Positions 5,483-13,974 of a stretch of DNA of 14,061 nucleotides are shown here, piece by piece (positions within the stretch are counted from its first letter, which is position 1; the number at the start of each line of letters is the position of its first letter). The stretch spans positions 1-14,061 of the forward strand of contig JABGPV010000134.1 of assembly GCA_018644785.1 (NCBI GenBank), in the 5' to 3' direction. The notes under the pieces are model-generated. The model was not told where the DNA came from and made no database searches. It was given only the letters and a program-made list of their open reading frames with translations. The translations under genes were made by a program, and so were the position numbers. The stretch is from Deltaproteobacteria bacterium. GTDB taxonomy: Bacteria; Desulfobacterota; DSM-4660; Desulfatiglandales; Desulfatiglandaceae.

Positions 5483-5989
5483 ATGGATATGGTTTCCGGT
5501 CTTATAAACGGCATTGATCAATTCCTGATCGCCCCTTATCGGTGGCCGAAAAATCCTATGATGGGCTGGTGGTTGGGCACGTTGATCCTGGCCCTGTGGT
5601 CCACCCTGTCAGGCAGTGTGACCATGGCCCTGGTGATGCGTGTGAATCTGCGGCATGTGAAGGAAGGTTTGGCGGAAACGAGCCTGCGGCACACCCAGAG
5701 CATGAATGCCCTCAAGGCCGGGGACAAAGAGTCCTACAAAGCCATCAATAAACTGGCCAACGAGGCCTACGGTAAAACCTTTTTTCTGCAGGTGGCCATG
5801 GCGGCGGCTTCCCTCTGGCCGATCCCCCTGGCCCTCGGCTGGCTGCAATTGCGCTTTTCAGACGTCAGATTCCCACTTCCGCTGGACTTACCCCTCGTCG
5901 GCAACAGTGTGGGTTATGCTTTTGTTTTTATTCCCCTGTACATCCTGGTGCGGATTCTGGTGGCAAAGATGATGAAATCAAGGCCTTAG
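5483..5989 (+). CDS. Three-helix integral membrane protein, 168 aa, unknown function
   Basis: The N-terminus (about 1-25) is amphipathic, with FLIAPYRWPKNP. Helix 1 spans about 27-52 (GWWLGTLILALWSTLSG). A charged, probably helical segment follows at about 53-97 (TSLRHTQSMNALKAGDKESY). Helix 2 is about 99-120 (FFLQVAMAAASLWPIPLALG), helix 3 about 142-162 (YAFVFIPLYILVRILV), and the tail is basic (KMMKSRP). One helix, a long charged helical insert and two further helices recalls the Oxa1-superfamily proteins of the DUF106/EMC3/TMCO1 type. That is a topology-based guess, not a recognised match. ATG 5483 has only a distant AGGTGA (5464-5469), so ATG 5489 is an alternative start. It stands alone, with a possible weak terminator overlapping its end. 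Confidence 0.75.
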   Translation: MDMVSGLINGIDQFLIAPYRWPKNPMMGWWLGTLILALWSTLSGSVTMALVMRVNLRHVKEGLAETSLRHTQSMNALKAGDKESYKAINKLANEAYGKTFFLQVAMAAASLWPIPLALGWLQLRFSDVRFPLPLDLPLVGNSVGYAFVFIPLYILVRILVAKMMKSRP

Positions 5990-6016
5990 CGCCTCACAAA
6001 AAAGCCTTGTTTTATT
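5979..6016 (+). terminator. Possible weak terminator after the 168-aa membrane-protein gene
   Basis: CAAGGC (5979-5984) can pair with GCCTTG (6004-6009) and is followed by TTTTATT. The loop is long (19 nt) and the stem overlaps the stop codon region, so this is only suggestive. Confidence 0.25.
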
Positions 6017-6099
6017 CCTCTATATTTTGCATTTTCTGTTACTGTCGGGAAGGGCTTGTAATCCCGAGATTGTCAATGAGGAAAAAGGAGCATATTCCA

Positions 6100-8106
6100 A
6101 TGGAAAGTAAGCCAACCTATGAAGAATTGGAACAGAGGGTCGAGGAATTAGAAAATGAAGCTTTTGAGCGTAAGCGGGCAGAGGACGCGCTACGGGAGAG
6201 TGAAGAAAAACTTCGGATCATAATTGAACACAGCAATGAACTGTTTTACATCCACGATACAAAACATACCTTGACATATGCGAGTCAGACTTCAGTAGAT
6301 CTCCTCGGGTATAGTCCTGAAGAGATGATGATAAAATGGACGAGACTGGCAACGGACAATCCCATTAATCAGAAGGGGATTGAAATTTCTGAAAGAGGGA
6401 TTGCCTCAGGCGAGAAACAGGCGCCCTATCTGTTGGAATTGGCGAAAAAGGACGGTACGAGCGTATTGCTCGAAATTGATGAATCCCAGGTCAAAGACGC
6501 GTCAGGAAAAGTTGTGGCGATTTCCGGTGCTGCGAGAGATGTAACCGAGCAAAAACGGACCGAACAGAGATTGTTGAAATCAGAAAAGGGTTATCGCGAC
6601 CTCTTTGATTCCATAACAGACCTCATTTACACCCAAGACCTTAATGGCCGTTTCATCACCGTGAACCGGGGTATGTGCAACGTATTCGGTTATGAAAGGG
6701 ATGAGTTCATCGGAAGACCTGCATCGGATTTTATGAAGCCGGAAGTGAGGCCTTTTTTTGAAAGCGGATATCTGGAACAGATCAAGACAAAAGGGTCCCT
6801 TGAGGGTATCTCAAGCTATTTCGCGAAAAACGGTGACAAAATTTATATTGACTACCGCAGTTCACTGGTCGAACTTGATGACGGGGAGCCCTATATCAGC
6901 GGGACCGGCAGAGACGTGACAGAGCACGTTTTATCGCAACGCGAGATCAAACGCCTTCAGAATCAGATCCTTCAGTCTCAAAAGATGGAAGCCATCGGCC
7001 TTATGGCAGGCGGTGTTGCCCATGACTTGAATAACATCTTGTCAGGGATCGTAAGCTATCCGGAGTTACTGTTGATGGATTTGCCTGAAGAGAGCCCGCT
7101 CAGAAAACCCATAATAACAATCCAGGAATGCGGGATGCGGGCTGCCGATGTGGTGGCGGATTTGCTGACGGTGGCAAGAGGTGTTGCAATGGGCAAGGAG
7201 GTCTCGAACCTGAATGTCCAAATCGAAGGCTACATGAATTCAGTCGAGCATCAGCAACTGGCTGCAACCTACCCGTTTGTGACCTTCAAAACTGAGATTG
7301 ACCCGGATCTGTTGAACATGAGTTGTTCGCCGACCCACATCAAAAAGATCTTGATGAACCTGGTTGCCAATGCCTCAGAGGCCATTGAGGGCAGCGGTAT
7401 CATTGCCATCGCTACGACAAATCAGTATTTGGAAGCCCTGAAGGGGTATGGGGATGTGCGTATTGGAGAATACGCCGTGTTGGCCGTTTCAGACAATGGT
7501 TCAGGCATAACGCCTGTGGATCTTGAGCGGATTTTTGAGCCTTTTTATACCAAGAAGGTCATGGGGAGAAGTGGAACAGGTCTCGGCCTCGCTGTTGTTT
7601 GGAATACGGTCCAGGATCATAAGGGATACATAAATGTAAAGAGTAGCGAACAGGGGACGATATTTGAGCTCTACTTTCCGGTTACCCGGCAGGCGATGGC
7701 CGCTGAGAAAGAAGCGGTCCCCTTGGAAAACTATCTCGGGCATGGAGAAAAAATCCTCGTGGTTGACGATGAGGAAAAGCAGAGAGAGATCGCATGCGGG
7801 ATGTTGACCAAACTGGGGTACAGTGCTGAGGCGGTTTCAAGCGGAGAGGATGCCATTGAATATGTGAAGGAACACCTGGTGGATCTGATCGTCCTGGATA
7901 TGGTCATGCCCAAAGGAATTAACGGGCGGGAAACCTACGAGGCGATCATCAAGATTCATCCCGGCCAGAAGGCGATTATCGCCAGCGGGTTTTCTGAAAC
8001 AGAAGATGTTAAGATGGCCCAGAAACTAGGGGCAGGCCAATATATTAAGAAGCCTTACATCCTGGAAAAAATAGGGGTTTCGATTCGGGAAGAACTGGAG
8101 AAATAG
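6100..8106 (+). CDS. Cytoplasmic hybrid sensor histidine kinase (PAS-PAS-HisKA-HATPase-REC)
   Basis: The 668-residue protein has an N-terminal coiled coil (about 1-37, YEELEQRVEELENE) and PAS domains at about 36-150 and 164-276, each closed by a PAC-type ending (AARDVTEQK, GTGRDVTEH). The HisKA domain has phospho-acceptor His308 in GGVAHDLNNIL. The ATPase domain has the N box (NLVANA, Asn424), G1 (DNGSGI, 465-470), F box (FEPFYTKK) and G2 (GTGLGLAVV, 492-500). A C-terminal receiver follows, with acidic pair D556-D557, phospho-acceptor Asp600, Ser629 and Lys651. There is no membrane segment, so it should sense a cytoplasmic signal. All catalytic residues are present. AAGGAG (6085-6090), 9 nt before ATG 6100, chooses this start over longer in-frame ATGs. 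Its kinase-receiver half closely resembles the next gene. No response regulator is adjacent. Confidence 0.93.
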   Translation: MESKPTYEELEQRVEELENEAFERKRAEDALRESEEKLRIIIEHSNELFYIHDTKHTLTYASQTSVDLLGYSPEEMMIKWTRLATDNPINQKGIEISERGIASGEKQAPYLLELAKKDGTSVLLEIDESQVKDASGKVVAISGAARDVTEQKRTEQRLLKSEKGYRDLFDSITDLIYTQDLNGRFITVNRGMCNVFGYERDEFIGRPASDFMKPEVRPFFESGYLEQIKTKGSLEGISSYFAKNGDKIYIDYRSSLVELDDGEPYISGTGRDVTEHVLSQREIKRLQNQILQSQKMEAIGLMAGGVAHDLNNILSGIVSYPELLLMDLPEESPLRKPIITIQECGMRAADVVADLLTVARGVAMGKEVSNLNVQIEGYMNSVEHQQLAATYPFVTFKTEIDPDLLNMSCSPTHIKKILMNLVANASEAIEGSGIIAIATTNQYLEALKGYGDVRIGEYAVLAVSDNGSGITPVDLERIFEPFYTKKVMGRSGTGLGLAVVWNTVQDHKGYINVKSSEQGTIFELYFPVTRQAMAAEKEAVPLENYLGHGEKILVVDDEEKQREIACGMLTKLGYSAEAVSSGEDAIEYVKEHLVDLIVLDMVMPKGINGRETYEAIIKIHPGQKAIIASGFSETEDVKMAQKLGAGQYIKKPYILEKIGVSIREELEK

Positions 8107-8188
8107 CGGTTTTCATGGTCTTCCCCCTGATGCAAGAGATTGGCGGAAAAGATAGTTTTCGTTTGGGCGCTAAATTTGGAGATCCATA

Positions 8189-11110
8189 ATGGATTTTGTT
8201 TCAATGAATTCAAAACATGGCATTGTCAAAAGATGTTTTTTTCTCGCTGCCATCTCTATGCTTTTAATCCCATTATACTCCTATGGAGATACAAAAAATA
8301 GAGAGCAATCTGACGCTCGCGACACGCTTATTCAGGAAAAGCAGTTAACGACGATTATTGTGGATAATTATTATCCCTATACGTTTGTGAATCAAAATGG
8401 AGATCCTGATGGTTTCAGTGTCGATTTAATAAAGGCCGTCGCTCAAGAGATGGGGTTGAAACTTAAAATCCATGTGGACTCATGGGATCTGGCACGTAAT
8501 GCTCTGAAAGATGGGAGCATCGATGTCCTTCCCATGATGGCCTATTCGAGTGAAAGGGATCGACAATTTGATTTCTCGGTACCGCACACCATTGCTTACG
8601 ACGCTTTCTTTACAAAAAATGATGCAACCAAAATACGGTCCCTCGATGATCTCCGTGGGAAAAAGATCATCGTAATGAAGGGGGATCAAGCCCATGATTA
8701 TCTTCTTTCTACCGAACTCATAGGGCCTGAACAGTTGGTCCTTGTTGACAGCCTCCCCGATGCCCTCAGACTGTTGTCTTCAGGCAAAGGAGATGCCGCG
8801 TTGATGCCCAAATTGGTGGGGTTGATTGCCGCCAAGAATCTGAAGTTCAGCACCCTCGAATTGTCACCGATTGTTATCGAGGCGTACAACAGGCCCTTCA
8901 GTTTTGCGGTGGCGGAGGGGAATCTGGCGCTTTTAGAAAGATTGAGCCAGGGTTTAAGTATAGTAAAAACATCGGATCAATACAGCAACATCTACAAGAA
9001 ATGGTTCGGCGCGCTGGAACCGCCGGGTTTATCTCTGAGAACGGTCCTGAAATATATTGGGGGGATAATCCTTGCTTTTATACTGATTGGATCAGTTCTG
9101 CTTCTGTGGTCGTTTTCCCTGAAAAGACAGGTGGCTTTGCGAACGATGAGTCTTGGGGAGGAGATCGAAGAGCGCAAGCAAGCACAAGGGGAGTTGAAGG
9201 AATCCGAGGCTAAATTCCGCAGTTTTGCTGAACAGTCCCTTGTGGGCATCTATCTCATCTCAGATGATGTCTTCAAATATGTTAACCCGAAATTTGCCGA
9301 AATCTTTGGCTACAGTGTTGATGAATGCCTGAACAACATGCAATTTAGCCAACTTGTACTTCCCGAGGATCTGGCGACGGTTCAAGAACAGGTAGGCAGA
9401 CGGTTATCTGGAGAAAACAAAGCCGTTCGATATTCTTTCAGTGGAATTAAGAAAAGTGGCGAGACAATCCATGTGGAGATCTTCGGCTCTTCCATGGTTT
9501 TAACAGGCAAGATTGTTGTCACAGGAACCATGTTGGATATCACCAAGCGAATAGATGCCGAAAATGCATTAAAAGAAAGTGAAGCGCGCCTGAAAAAGGC
9601 CCAGTCGGTGGCCAAGCTGGGTAACTGGGAGTACGATATTTCCACCGGAAAAGTCTGGGGGTCTGAACAGGCATTTCGTATCTATGGCATTGAAAGAACT
9701 TCGCCTTACCTCCCTTTGGACCGGGTTGAGGCATGTATCCCTGACGCACCAAGGGTAAACCAGGCATTGGTGGATCTGATTCAAGAAAACAAACCATATG
9801 ACATGGAGTTTGAAGTTCATCAGGAGGTTAGCAGGCAAACCATATTAATCTATTCCATAGCGGAATTGATATATGAAAACGGGTTGCCGATAAAAGTATT
9901 GGGCGTAATACGAGATGTTACTGAGCAAAAAAAGGAGGAAAAAGAGCGAAAACAGTTGGAAGACCAACTCCAGCATGCCCAGAAGATGGAGGCCATTGGA
10001 ATGCTGGCAGGTGGTGTGGCACACGATCTCAACAATATCCTGGGTGGCCTTGTAAGCTATCCTGAATTGTTATTGCTGCAACTCCCTGACGACAGTCCTT
10101 TAAGAAAATCAATTTTAACCATACAAAAATCTGGAGAAAAAGCAGCAGCGGTTGTCCAGGATTTATTAACGTTGGCGAGGAGGGGTGTTGCCGTCACCGA
10201 AGTGGTCAATCTGAGTCATGTTGTCGATGAATACCTGGAAAGCCCCGAGCATGAAAAACTTCAATCGTACCATCCCGGAGTCCATATCAAAACCCGTCTT
10301 GAAAAAGACACCCTCAACATATTGGGATCATCCACTCACCTTTCCAAGACCGTCATGAACCTGGTTTCCAACGCTGCCGAGGCCATACCCGAAGGGGGGG
10401 CGCTGACTGTTTCTACGGAGAACCGATACATTGATAGACCCATAAGAGGTTATGATGATGTAAAAGAGGGCGATTATGTGGTGCTCACAGTCACAGACAC
10501 CGGGACCGGTATTTCCCCGGATGATATGGAGAAAATATTTGAACCGTTCTACACCAAGAAAAAAATGGGAAGAAGCGGAACGGGCCTGGGCATGGCAGTG
10601 GTATGGGGGACGGTAAAGGACCATAACGGATATATCCATGCCCGGAGTACGGAAGGGAAAGGAACAACATTCACGCTGTATTTTCCGCTGACCCGGAAAT
10701 CGCTCGAAGAGAGATCCGATATATCTTTAAAAGATTATATGGGCAAGGGCGAAGCGATTCTGATTGTGGATGATGTGGAAGAACAAAGGAAAATAGCATC
10801 CGGTATGCTAAAAGAGTTGGGCTATTCGGTCGTATCGGTTCCCAGTGGGGAAGAGGCGGTTGAATATCTCAAGACCCATAAGGCTGACTTATTGGTCTTG
10901 GATATGATTATGGATCCGGGTATGGATGGCCTCGACACCTACAGGAAAATTATCGAAATCCACCCCGAGCAAAAGGCAATCATTGCCAGTGGATTTTCTG
11001 AAACGGACCGTGCTAAAGAGCTTCAGCATCTGGGTGCGAGAGCATATATAAGAAAACCGTTCCTGCTGGAGAAGATAGGCCTTGCTGTTAAGGAAGAGCT
11101 GGCGAAATAG
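8189..11110 (+). CDS. Membrane hybrid histidine kinase with periplasmic solute-binding sensor (SBP3-TM-PAS-PAS-HisKA-HATPase-REC)
   Basis: This is a 973-residue BvgS-like architecture. An N-terminal hydrophobic segment (about 15-31) acts as signal or anchor. A family-3 solute-binding domain lies at about 52-273, with YYPYTFVNQNGDPDGFSVDL and SSERDRQFDFSVPH, where the arginine usually contacts the ligand carboxylate. A membrane helix is at about 288-308. PAS domains follow at about 340-453 and 466-580 (the latter with KLGNWEYDISTGKVW, PAS_3-like). The HisKA domain has His612 in GGVAHDLNNIL. The ATPase has Asn728, DTGTGI (770-775) and GTGLGMAVV (797-805). The receiver has D861-D862, phospho-acceptor Asp905, Ser934 and Lys956. 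Its probable ligand is a periplasmic amino acid or similar small molecule, by family. GGAG (8178-8181), 7 nt before ATG 8189, supports the start. It lies 82 bp after the preceding kinase and is probably co-transcribed. Confidence 0.93.
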   Translation: MDFVSMNSKHGIVKRCFFLAAISMLLIPLYSYGDTKNREQSDARDTLIQEKQLTTIIVDNYYPYTFVNQNGDPDGFSVDLIKAVAQEMGLKLKIHVDSWDLARNALKDGSIDVLPMMAYSSERDRQFDFSVPHTIAYDAFFTKNDATKIRSLDDLRGKKIIVMKGDQAHDYLLSTELIGPEQLVLVDSLPDALRLLSSGKGDAALMPKLVGLIAAKNLKFSTLELSPIVIEAYNRPFSFAVAEGNLALLERLSQGLSIVKTSDQYSNIYKKWFGALEPPGLSLRTVLKYIGGIILAFILIGSVLLLWSFSLKRQVALRTMSLGEEIEERKQAQGELKESEAKFRSFAEQSLVGIYLISDDVFKYVNPKFAEIFGYSVDECLNNMQFSQLVLPEDLATVQEQVGRRLSGENKAVRYSFSGIKKSGETIHVEIFGSSMVLTGKIVVTGTMLDITKRIDAENALKESEARLKKAQSVAKLGNWEYDISTGKVWGSEQAFRIYGIERTSPYLPLDRVEACIPDAPRVNQALVDLIQENKPYDMEFEVHQEVSRQTILIYSIAELIYENGLPIKVLGVIRDVTEQKKEEKERKQLEDQLQHAQKMEAIGMLAGGVAHDLNNILGGLVSYPELLLLQLPDDSPLRKSILTIQKSGEKAAAVVQDLLTLARRGVAVTEVVNLSHVVDEYLESPEHEKLQSYHPGVHIKTRLEKDTLNILGSSTHLSKTVMNLVSNAAEAIPEGGALTVSTENRYIDRPIRGYDDVKEGDYVVLTVTDTGTGISPDDMEKIFEPFYTKKKMGRSGTGLGMAVVWGTVKDHNGYIHARSTEGKGTTFTLYFPLTRKSLEERSDISLKDYMGKGEAILIVDDVEEQRKIASGMLKELGYSVVSVPSGEEAVEYLKTHKADLLVLDMIMDPGMDGLDTYRKIIEIHPEQKAIIASGFSETDRAKELQHLGARAYIRKPFLLEKIGLAVKEELAK

Positions 11111-11269
11111 GTTGTTTCTGTCCAATAAATCAACTGTATTTCAACCAGAGGACCTCGTAAGGTGCGAGGGTCAGAGAAAGCATTCCGCTATTTTTTAGAA
11201 ATTAGTCCTATTTTGCAAATTGAACATTTAATTATCTGCATATACCCGATGCAAAGGAAGGGAAAACCA

Positions 11270-12760
11270 ATGGGCGAAACAGTCAAGATTAATGATCTGA
11301 TGGTTCAGAGCGGGGTAAAATTCGGCACAAGCGGCGCCCGTGGTCTCGCAGATGATATGACCGACAGGGTGTGTTACGCCTACACAGCGGCCTTTATTCA
11401 ATACTTGGAAGAGACAGACGAACTGAAAGGGACCGGGACTATTGCCGTAGGCGGAGATCTGCGCTCAAGCACAGAGCGCATCATGTCGGCAGCGGCCAGG
11501 GCCATTTCAGATAAGGGCTATGCGCCACAATGTTGCGGAAGGCTACCCGCTCCGGCATTGGCCCATTACGGCCTCATGAAAGACATCCCTACGGTGATGG
11601 TCACGGGAAGTCATATCCCCGAAGACCGTAACGGCATCAAGTACACCAAAAGGGAAGGGGAAATCCTTAAGCACGATGAAGCAGGCATCAGACGCCAGGC
11701 AGTAACACTGCTTCAGGGTCTTTTTGATGAGAAGGGAATGTTTCCAGGTGAAGAAAAACCCCTTGTTCCCAACAGCGAAGCCTCAGATTTGTACATAGAC
11801 CGTTATCTCGAGTTTTTCTCTCCCAACTGCCTGAATGGCAAAAAGATAGGTGTATATCAACATTCGGCTGTGGGCCGTGATGATATGGTCACAATTCTTT
11901 CCGGCTTGGGCGCCAATGTCACCCCCTTAGGGTTTTCCGCGAGCTTTATTCCCGTTGATACGGAAGCCATCCGGCCGGAAGACGTGGAGGCGGCCGGGAA
12001 ATGGTCTGCGGAATATGATTTTGACGCCATTGTATCGACGGACGGAGACAGCGATAGACCGTTGATCAGCGATGAAAACGGGAAGTGGCTCCGCGGAGAT
12101 GTGGCAGGTATTCTCTGCGCCGCGTATCTCAAGGCCGATGCTGTTGCCACACCCATATCCTGCAATTCCGCCGTGGAAAAATGCGGTTTTTTCAAGGTGA
12201 TTTACCGTACAAGGATCGGATCACCCTTTGTGATTGAAGCCATGCAACAGGCCCAGGAAAAAGGGGCAAAACGGGTGGTTGGATATGAGGCCAATGGCGG
12301 GTTCTTGATAGCCTCCCCCATTGGACCGGGGGGGAAGATTCTGTCCCCATTGCCCACGCGAGACGCCGTAATCCTCCATCTCGCCATTCTTTTGCTGTCC
12401 ATTGAAAAAAACATGACGATCAGCGAGTTGGTCTCTGAACTGCCGCAACGGTTTACATACAGCAACCGGCTGAAAGAATTCCCTACGGAAAAGAGCAGTG
12501 CCAAGATCAACGCGCTTTATTCCGGGAATGAATCAAGGGATAAAGAGACCATTGGGGCTATTTTCGGGGAGCCATTCGGCCCGGTTTCCTCTTTTGACAC
12601 CACTGACGGTCTGCGAATCACCTTTGAAAGCGATGAAATCGTACACCTTCGCCCATCAGGCAATGCGCCGGAGTTTCGCTGCTACAACGAAGCCGACACT
12701 GAATCCCGTGCAATGGAGATGAATCGGATCTGTATGGATATCATGGCTGCATGGCGATAA
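11270..12760 (+). CDS. Phosphohexomutase, phosphomannomutase/phosphoglucomutase family
   Basis: The 496-residue enzyme has all four active-site loops of the alpha-D-phosphohexomutase family. The phosphoserine loop is VTGSHIPEDRNGIK (Ser114), the metal loop DGDSDRP (258-264), the sugar-recognition loop GYEANGGF (338-345) and the phosphate-binding loop RPSGNAPEFR (461-470). Such enzymes interconvert hexose 6-phosphate and 1-phosphate, feeding nucleotide-sugar and surface-polysaccharide synthesis. Two loops depart from the textbook forms: TGSHIP for TASHNP and SGNAPE for SGTEP. Substrate (mannose, glucose or glucosamine) cannot be told from sequence alone. AAGGAAGGG (11254-11262) lies 7 nt before ATG 11270; the longer in-frame extension to 11162 is rejected. 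The next gene starts 24 bp downstream, so the two are probably one operon. Confidence 0.9.
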   Translation: MGETVKINDLMVQSGVKFGTSGARGLADDMTDRVCYAYTAAFIQYLEETDELKGTGTIAVGGDLRSSTERIMSAAARAISDKGYAPQCCGRLPAPALAHYGLMKDIPTVMVTGSHIPEDRNGIKYTKREGEILKHDEAGIRRQAVTLLQGLFDEKGMFPGEEKPLVPNSEASDLYIDRYLEFFSPNCLNGKKIGVYQHSAVGRDDMVTILSGLGANVTPLGFSASFIPVDTEAIRPEDVEAAGKWSAEYDFDAIVSTDGDSDRPLISDENGKWLRGDVAGILCAAYLKADAVATPISCNSAVEKCGFFKVIYRTRIGSPFVIEAMQQAQEKGAKRVVGYEANGGFLIASPIGPGGKILSPLPTRDAVILHLAILLLSIEKNMTISELVSELPQRFTYSNRLKEFPTEKSSAKINALYSGNESRDKETIGAIFGEPFGPVSSFDTTDGLRITFESDEIVHLRPSGNAPEFRCYNEADTESRAMEMNRICMDIMAAWR

Positions 12761-12784
12761 GCCCTTTCACAGGAGGACGCTTGA

Positions 12785-13936
12785 ATGAAAAAGATCACCG
12801 TTTTCATGTTTATTGACGCCTTGGGTTGGGAGATCATCAAGGACCGGGATTTCCTTAAAGATATTGCCCCCCACAGGTACAGGGTGGGGATGCAGTTTGG
12901 ATACTCGTCCACGGCCATCCCGACCATTCTGACGGGAGAAAAACCGACCGTACACAAGCACTTGAGTTTTTATTATTACGCCCCTGATAAATCGCCTTTT
13001 AAGATATTCAAATACCTGCTGCTTCCCTATCTGCCAGGCGCCATTGTTGACAGGTGGCGGGTGCGTCATAACCTTTCAAAGTTGGTGGCCAAACTTTACG
13101 GATATACCGGGTATTTCGAAATGTACGCAATGCCTTTCGACCGGATACACTACTTTGATTACATCGAAAAGACCGATATGTTTGTTCCGGACGGGCTAAA
13201 GCCGGTCAAGAATCTCGCTGATAAGCTCGAGAAAAGAGGCATCCCCTATCACATTTCCAACTGGCGGTTGAAAGAAATCGAAAATATCGAAGCGTTGATT
13301 AAAGAGATAGACGCAGGTGAAATACGTTTTGCGTTCTTGTATACGGCCGCAATGGATGGTCTGCTTCACAGGGTCACAAAGGATGGACGGGAGATTGATG
13401 AAAAAATTGAGTGGTACAGTGAGCAGATTCAGAGAATCATTGAAGCCATAAAAAAAAGATACGATGATTTCTATTTCGCTGTGCTGTCCGATCATGGCAT
13501 GACGACTTTAGCAGGAGTCGTCAATGTCAAAGCCCGGGTAGAGGGCCTTGGCCTGAAATTCGGAAAGGATTATGTGGCGGTCTACGATTCCACCATGGGA
13601 AGATTCTGGTTCCTGAAAGAACAGACGAAGGAGAGGATTCTGAACCTCCTTCATCAGCTCCCTCACTCCCACGTGTTGTCAAAAGAGGAGGAGAAAAAAT
13701 ACGCCATTGACTTTGAGAACCATATGTATGGGGAGAAATGTCTTCTTATGGATCCGGGGTGGCAGATCGAACCCTGCGATATGGGGGTAAAGGCACTGCC
13801 GGCCATGCACGGTTTTGCACCGGAGCACGAGGATTCCTATGCCGCACTCCTAAGCTCTGAGCCGGTTGACATTCCCCTTAATTGCGTGGATGATTTTCAT
13901 CACTTGATGGTTAAAAAAATGGAGGGGTTGACGTAA
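12785..13936 (+). CDS. Alkaline-phosphatase-superfamily phosphodiesterase/nucleotide-pyrophosphatase-like protein
   Basis: The 383-residue protein carries the metal ligands of type I phosphodiesterase/nucleotide pyrophosphatases, members of the alkaline phosphatase superfamily. These are Asp11 in FIDALGW, a Ser/Thr nucleophile region GYSSTAIPTILTG (40-51, SST at 41-43), Asp191 and His195 in AMDGLLH, Asp236 and His237 in LSDHGM, and His342 in MHGF. All metal ligands appear present, so catalysis is likely. There is no signal peptide, unusual for a family that often acts outside the cell, which suggests a cytoplasmic phosphate-ester or phosphonate substrate. AGGAGG (12771-12776) is 8 nt from ATG 12785. 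It follows the phosphohexomutase by 24 bp, so a substrate in sugar-phosphate or glycolipid metabolism is a reasonable guess. Confidence 0.82.
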   Translation: MKKITVFMFIDALGWEIIKDRDFLKDIAPHRYRVGMQFGYSSTAIPTILTGEKPTVHKHLSFYYYAPDKSPFKIFKYLLLPYLPGAIVDRWRVRHNLSKLVAKLYGYTGYFEMYAMPFDRIHYFDYIEKTDMFVPDGLKPVKNLADKLEKRGIPYHISNWRLKEIENIEALIKEIDAGEIRFAFLYTAAMDGLLHRVTKDGREIDEKIEWYSEQIQRIIEAIKKRYDDFYFAVLSDHGMTTLAGVVNVKARVEGLGLKFGKDYVAVYDSTMGRFWFLKEQTKERILNLLHQLPHSHVLSKEEEKKYAIDFENHMYGEKCLLMDPGWQIEPCDMGVKALPAMHGFAPEHEDSYAALLSSEPVDIPLNCVDDFHHLMVKKMEGLT

Positions 13937-13939
13937 AGG

Positions 13940-13974
13940 GTTTCAAGTTTCAGGTTTAAAGTTTCAAGTTCACC
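13940..13974 (+). repeat. Degenerate tandem GTTTCAA heptamer repeat
   Basis: Five consecutive 7-mers read GTTTCAA, GTTTCAG, GTTTAAA, GTTTCAA and GTTCACC, beginning 4 bp after the phosphodiesterase stop codon. Unit 1 and unit 4 are identical. It could be a simple sequence repeat or the edge of a dispersed repeat element. Confidence 0.65.

Noticed and set aside
5409..5507. 32-codon frame starting MKKKFYS between the CGGC-domain gene and the membrane-protein gene
   Set aside because: It has a passable AGGA upstream but overlaps the start of the 168-aa gene out of frame and has no recognisable features.
6045..6067. Inverted repeat TCGGGA/TCCCGA before the first hybrid kinase
   Set aside because: Six base pairs with an 11-nt loop is close to chance level, and it does not cover the ribosome-binding site.
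11153..11169. Hairpin CCTCG/CGAGG after the second hybrid kinase, followed later by six T
   Set aside because: The stem is only 5 bp and the T run (11191-11196) is more than 20 nt away, so it does not make an intrinsic terminator.
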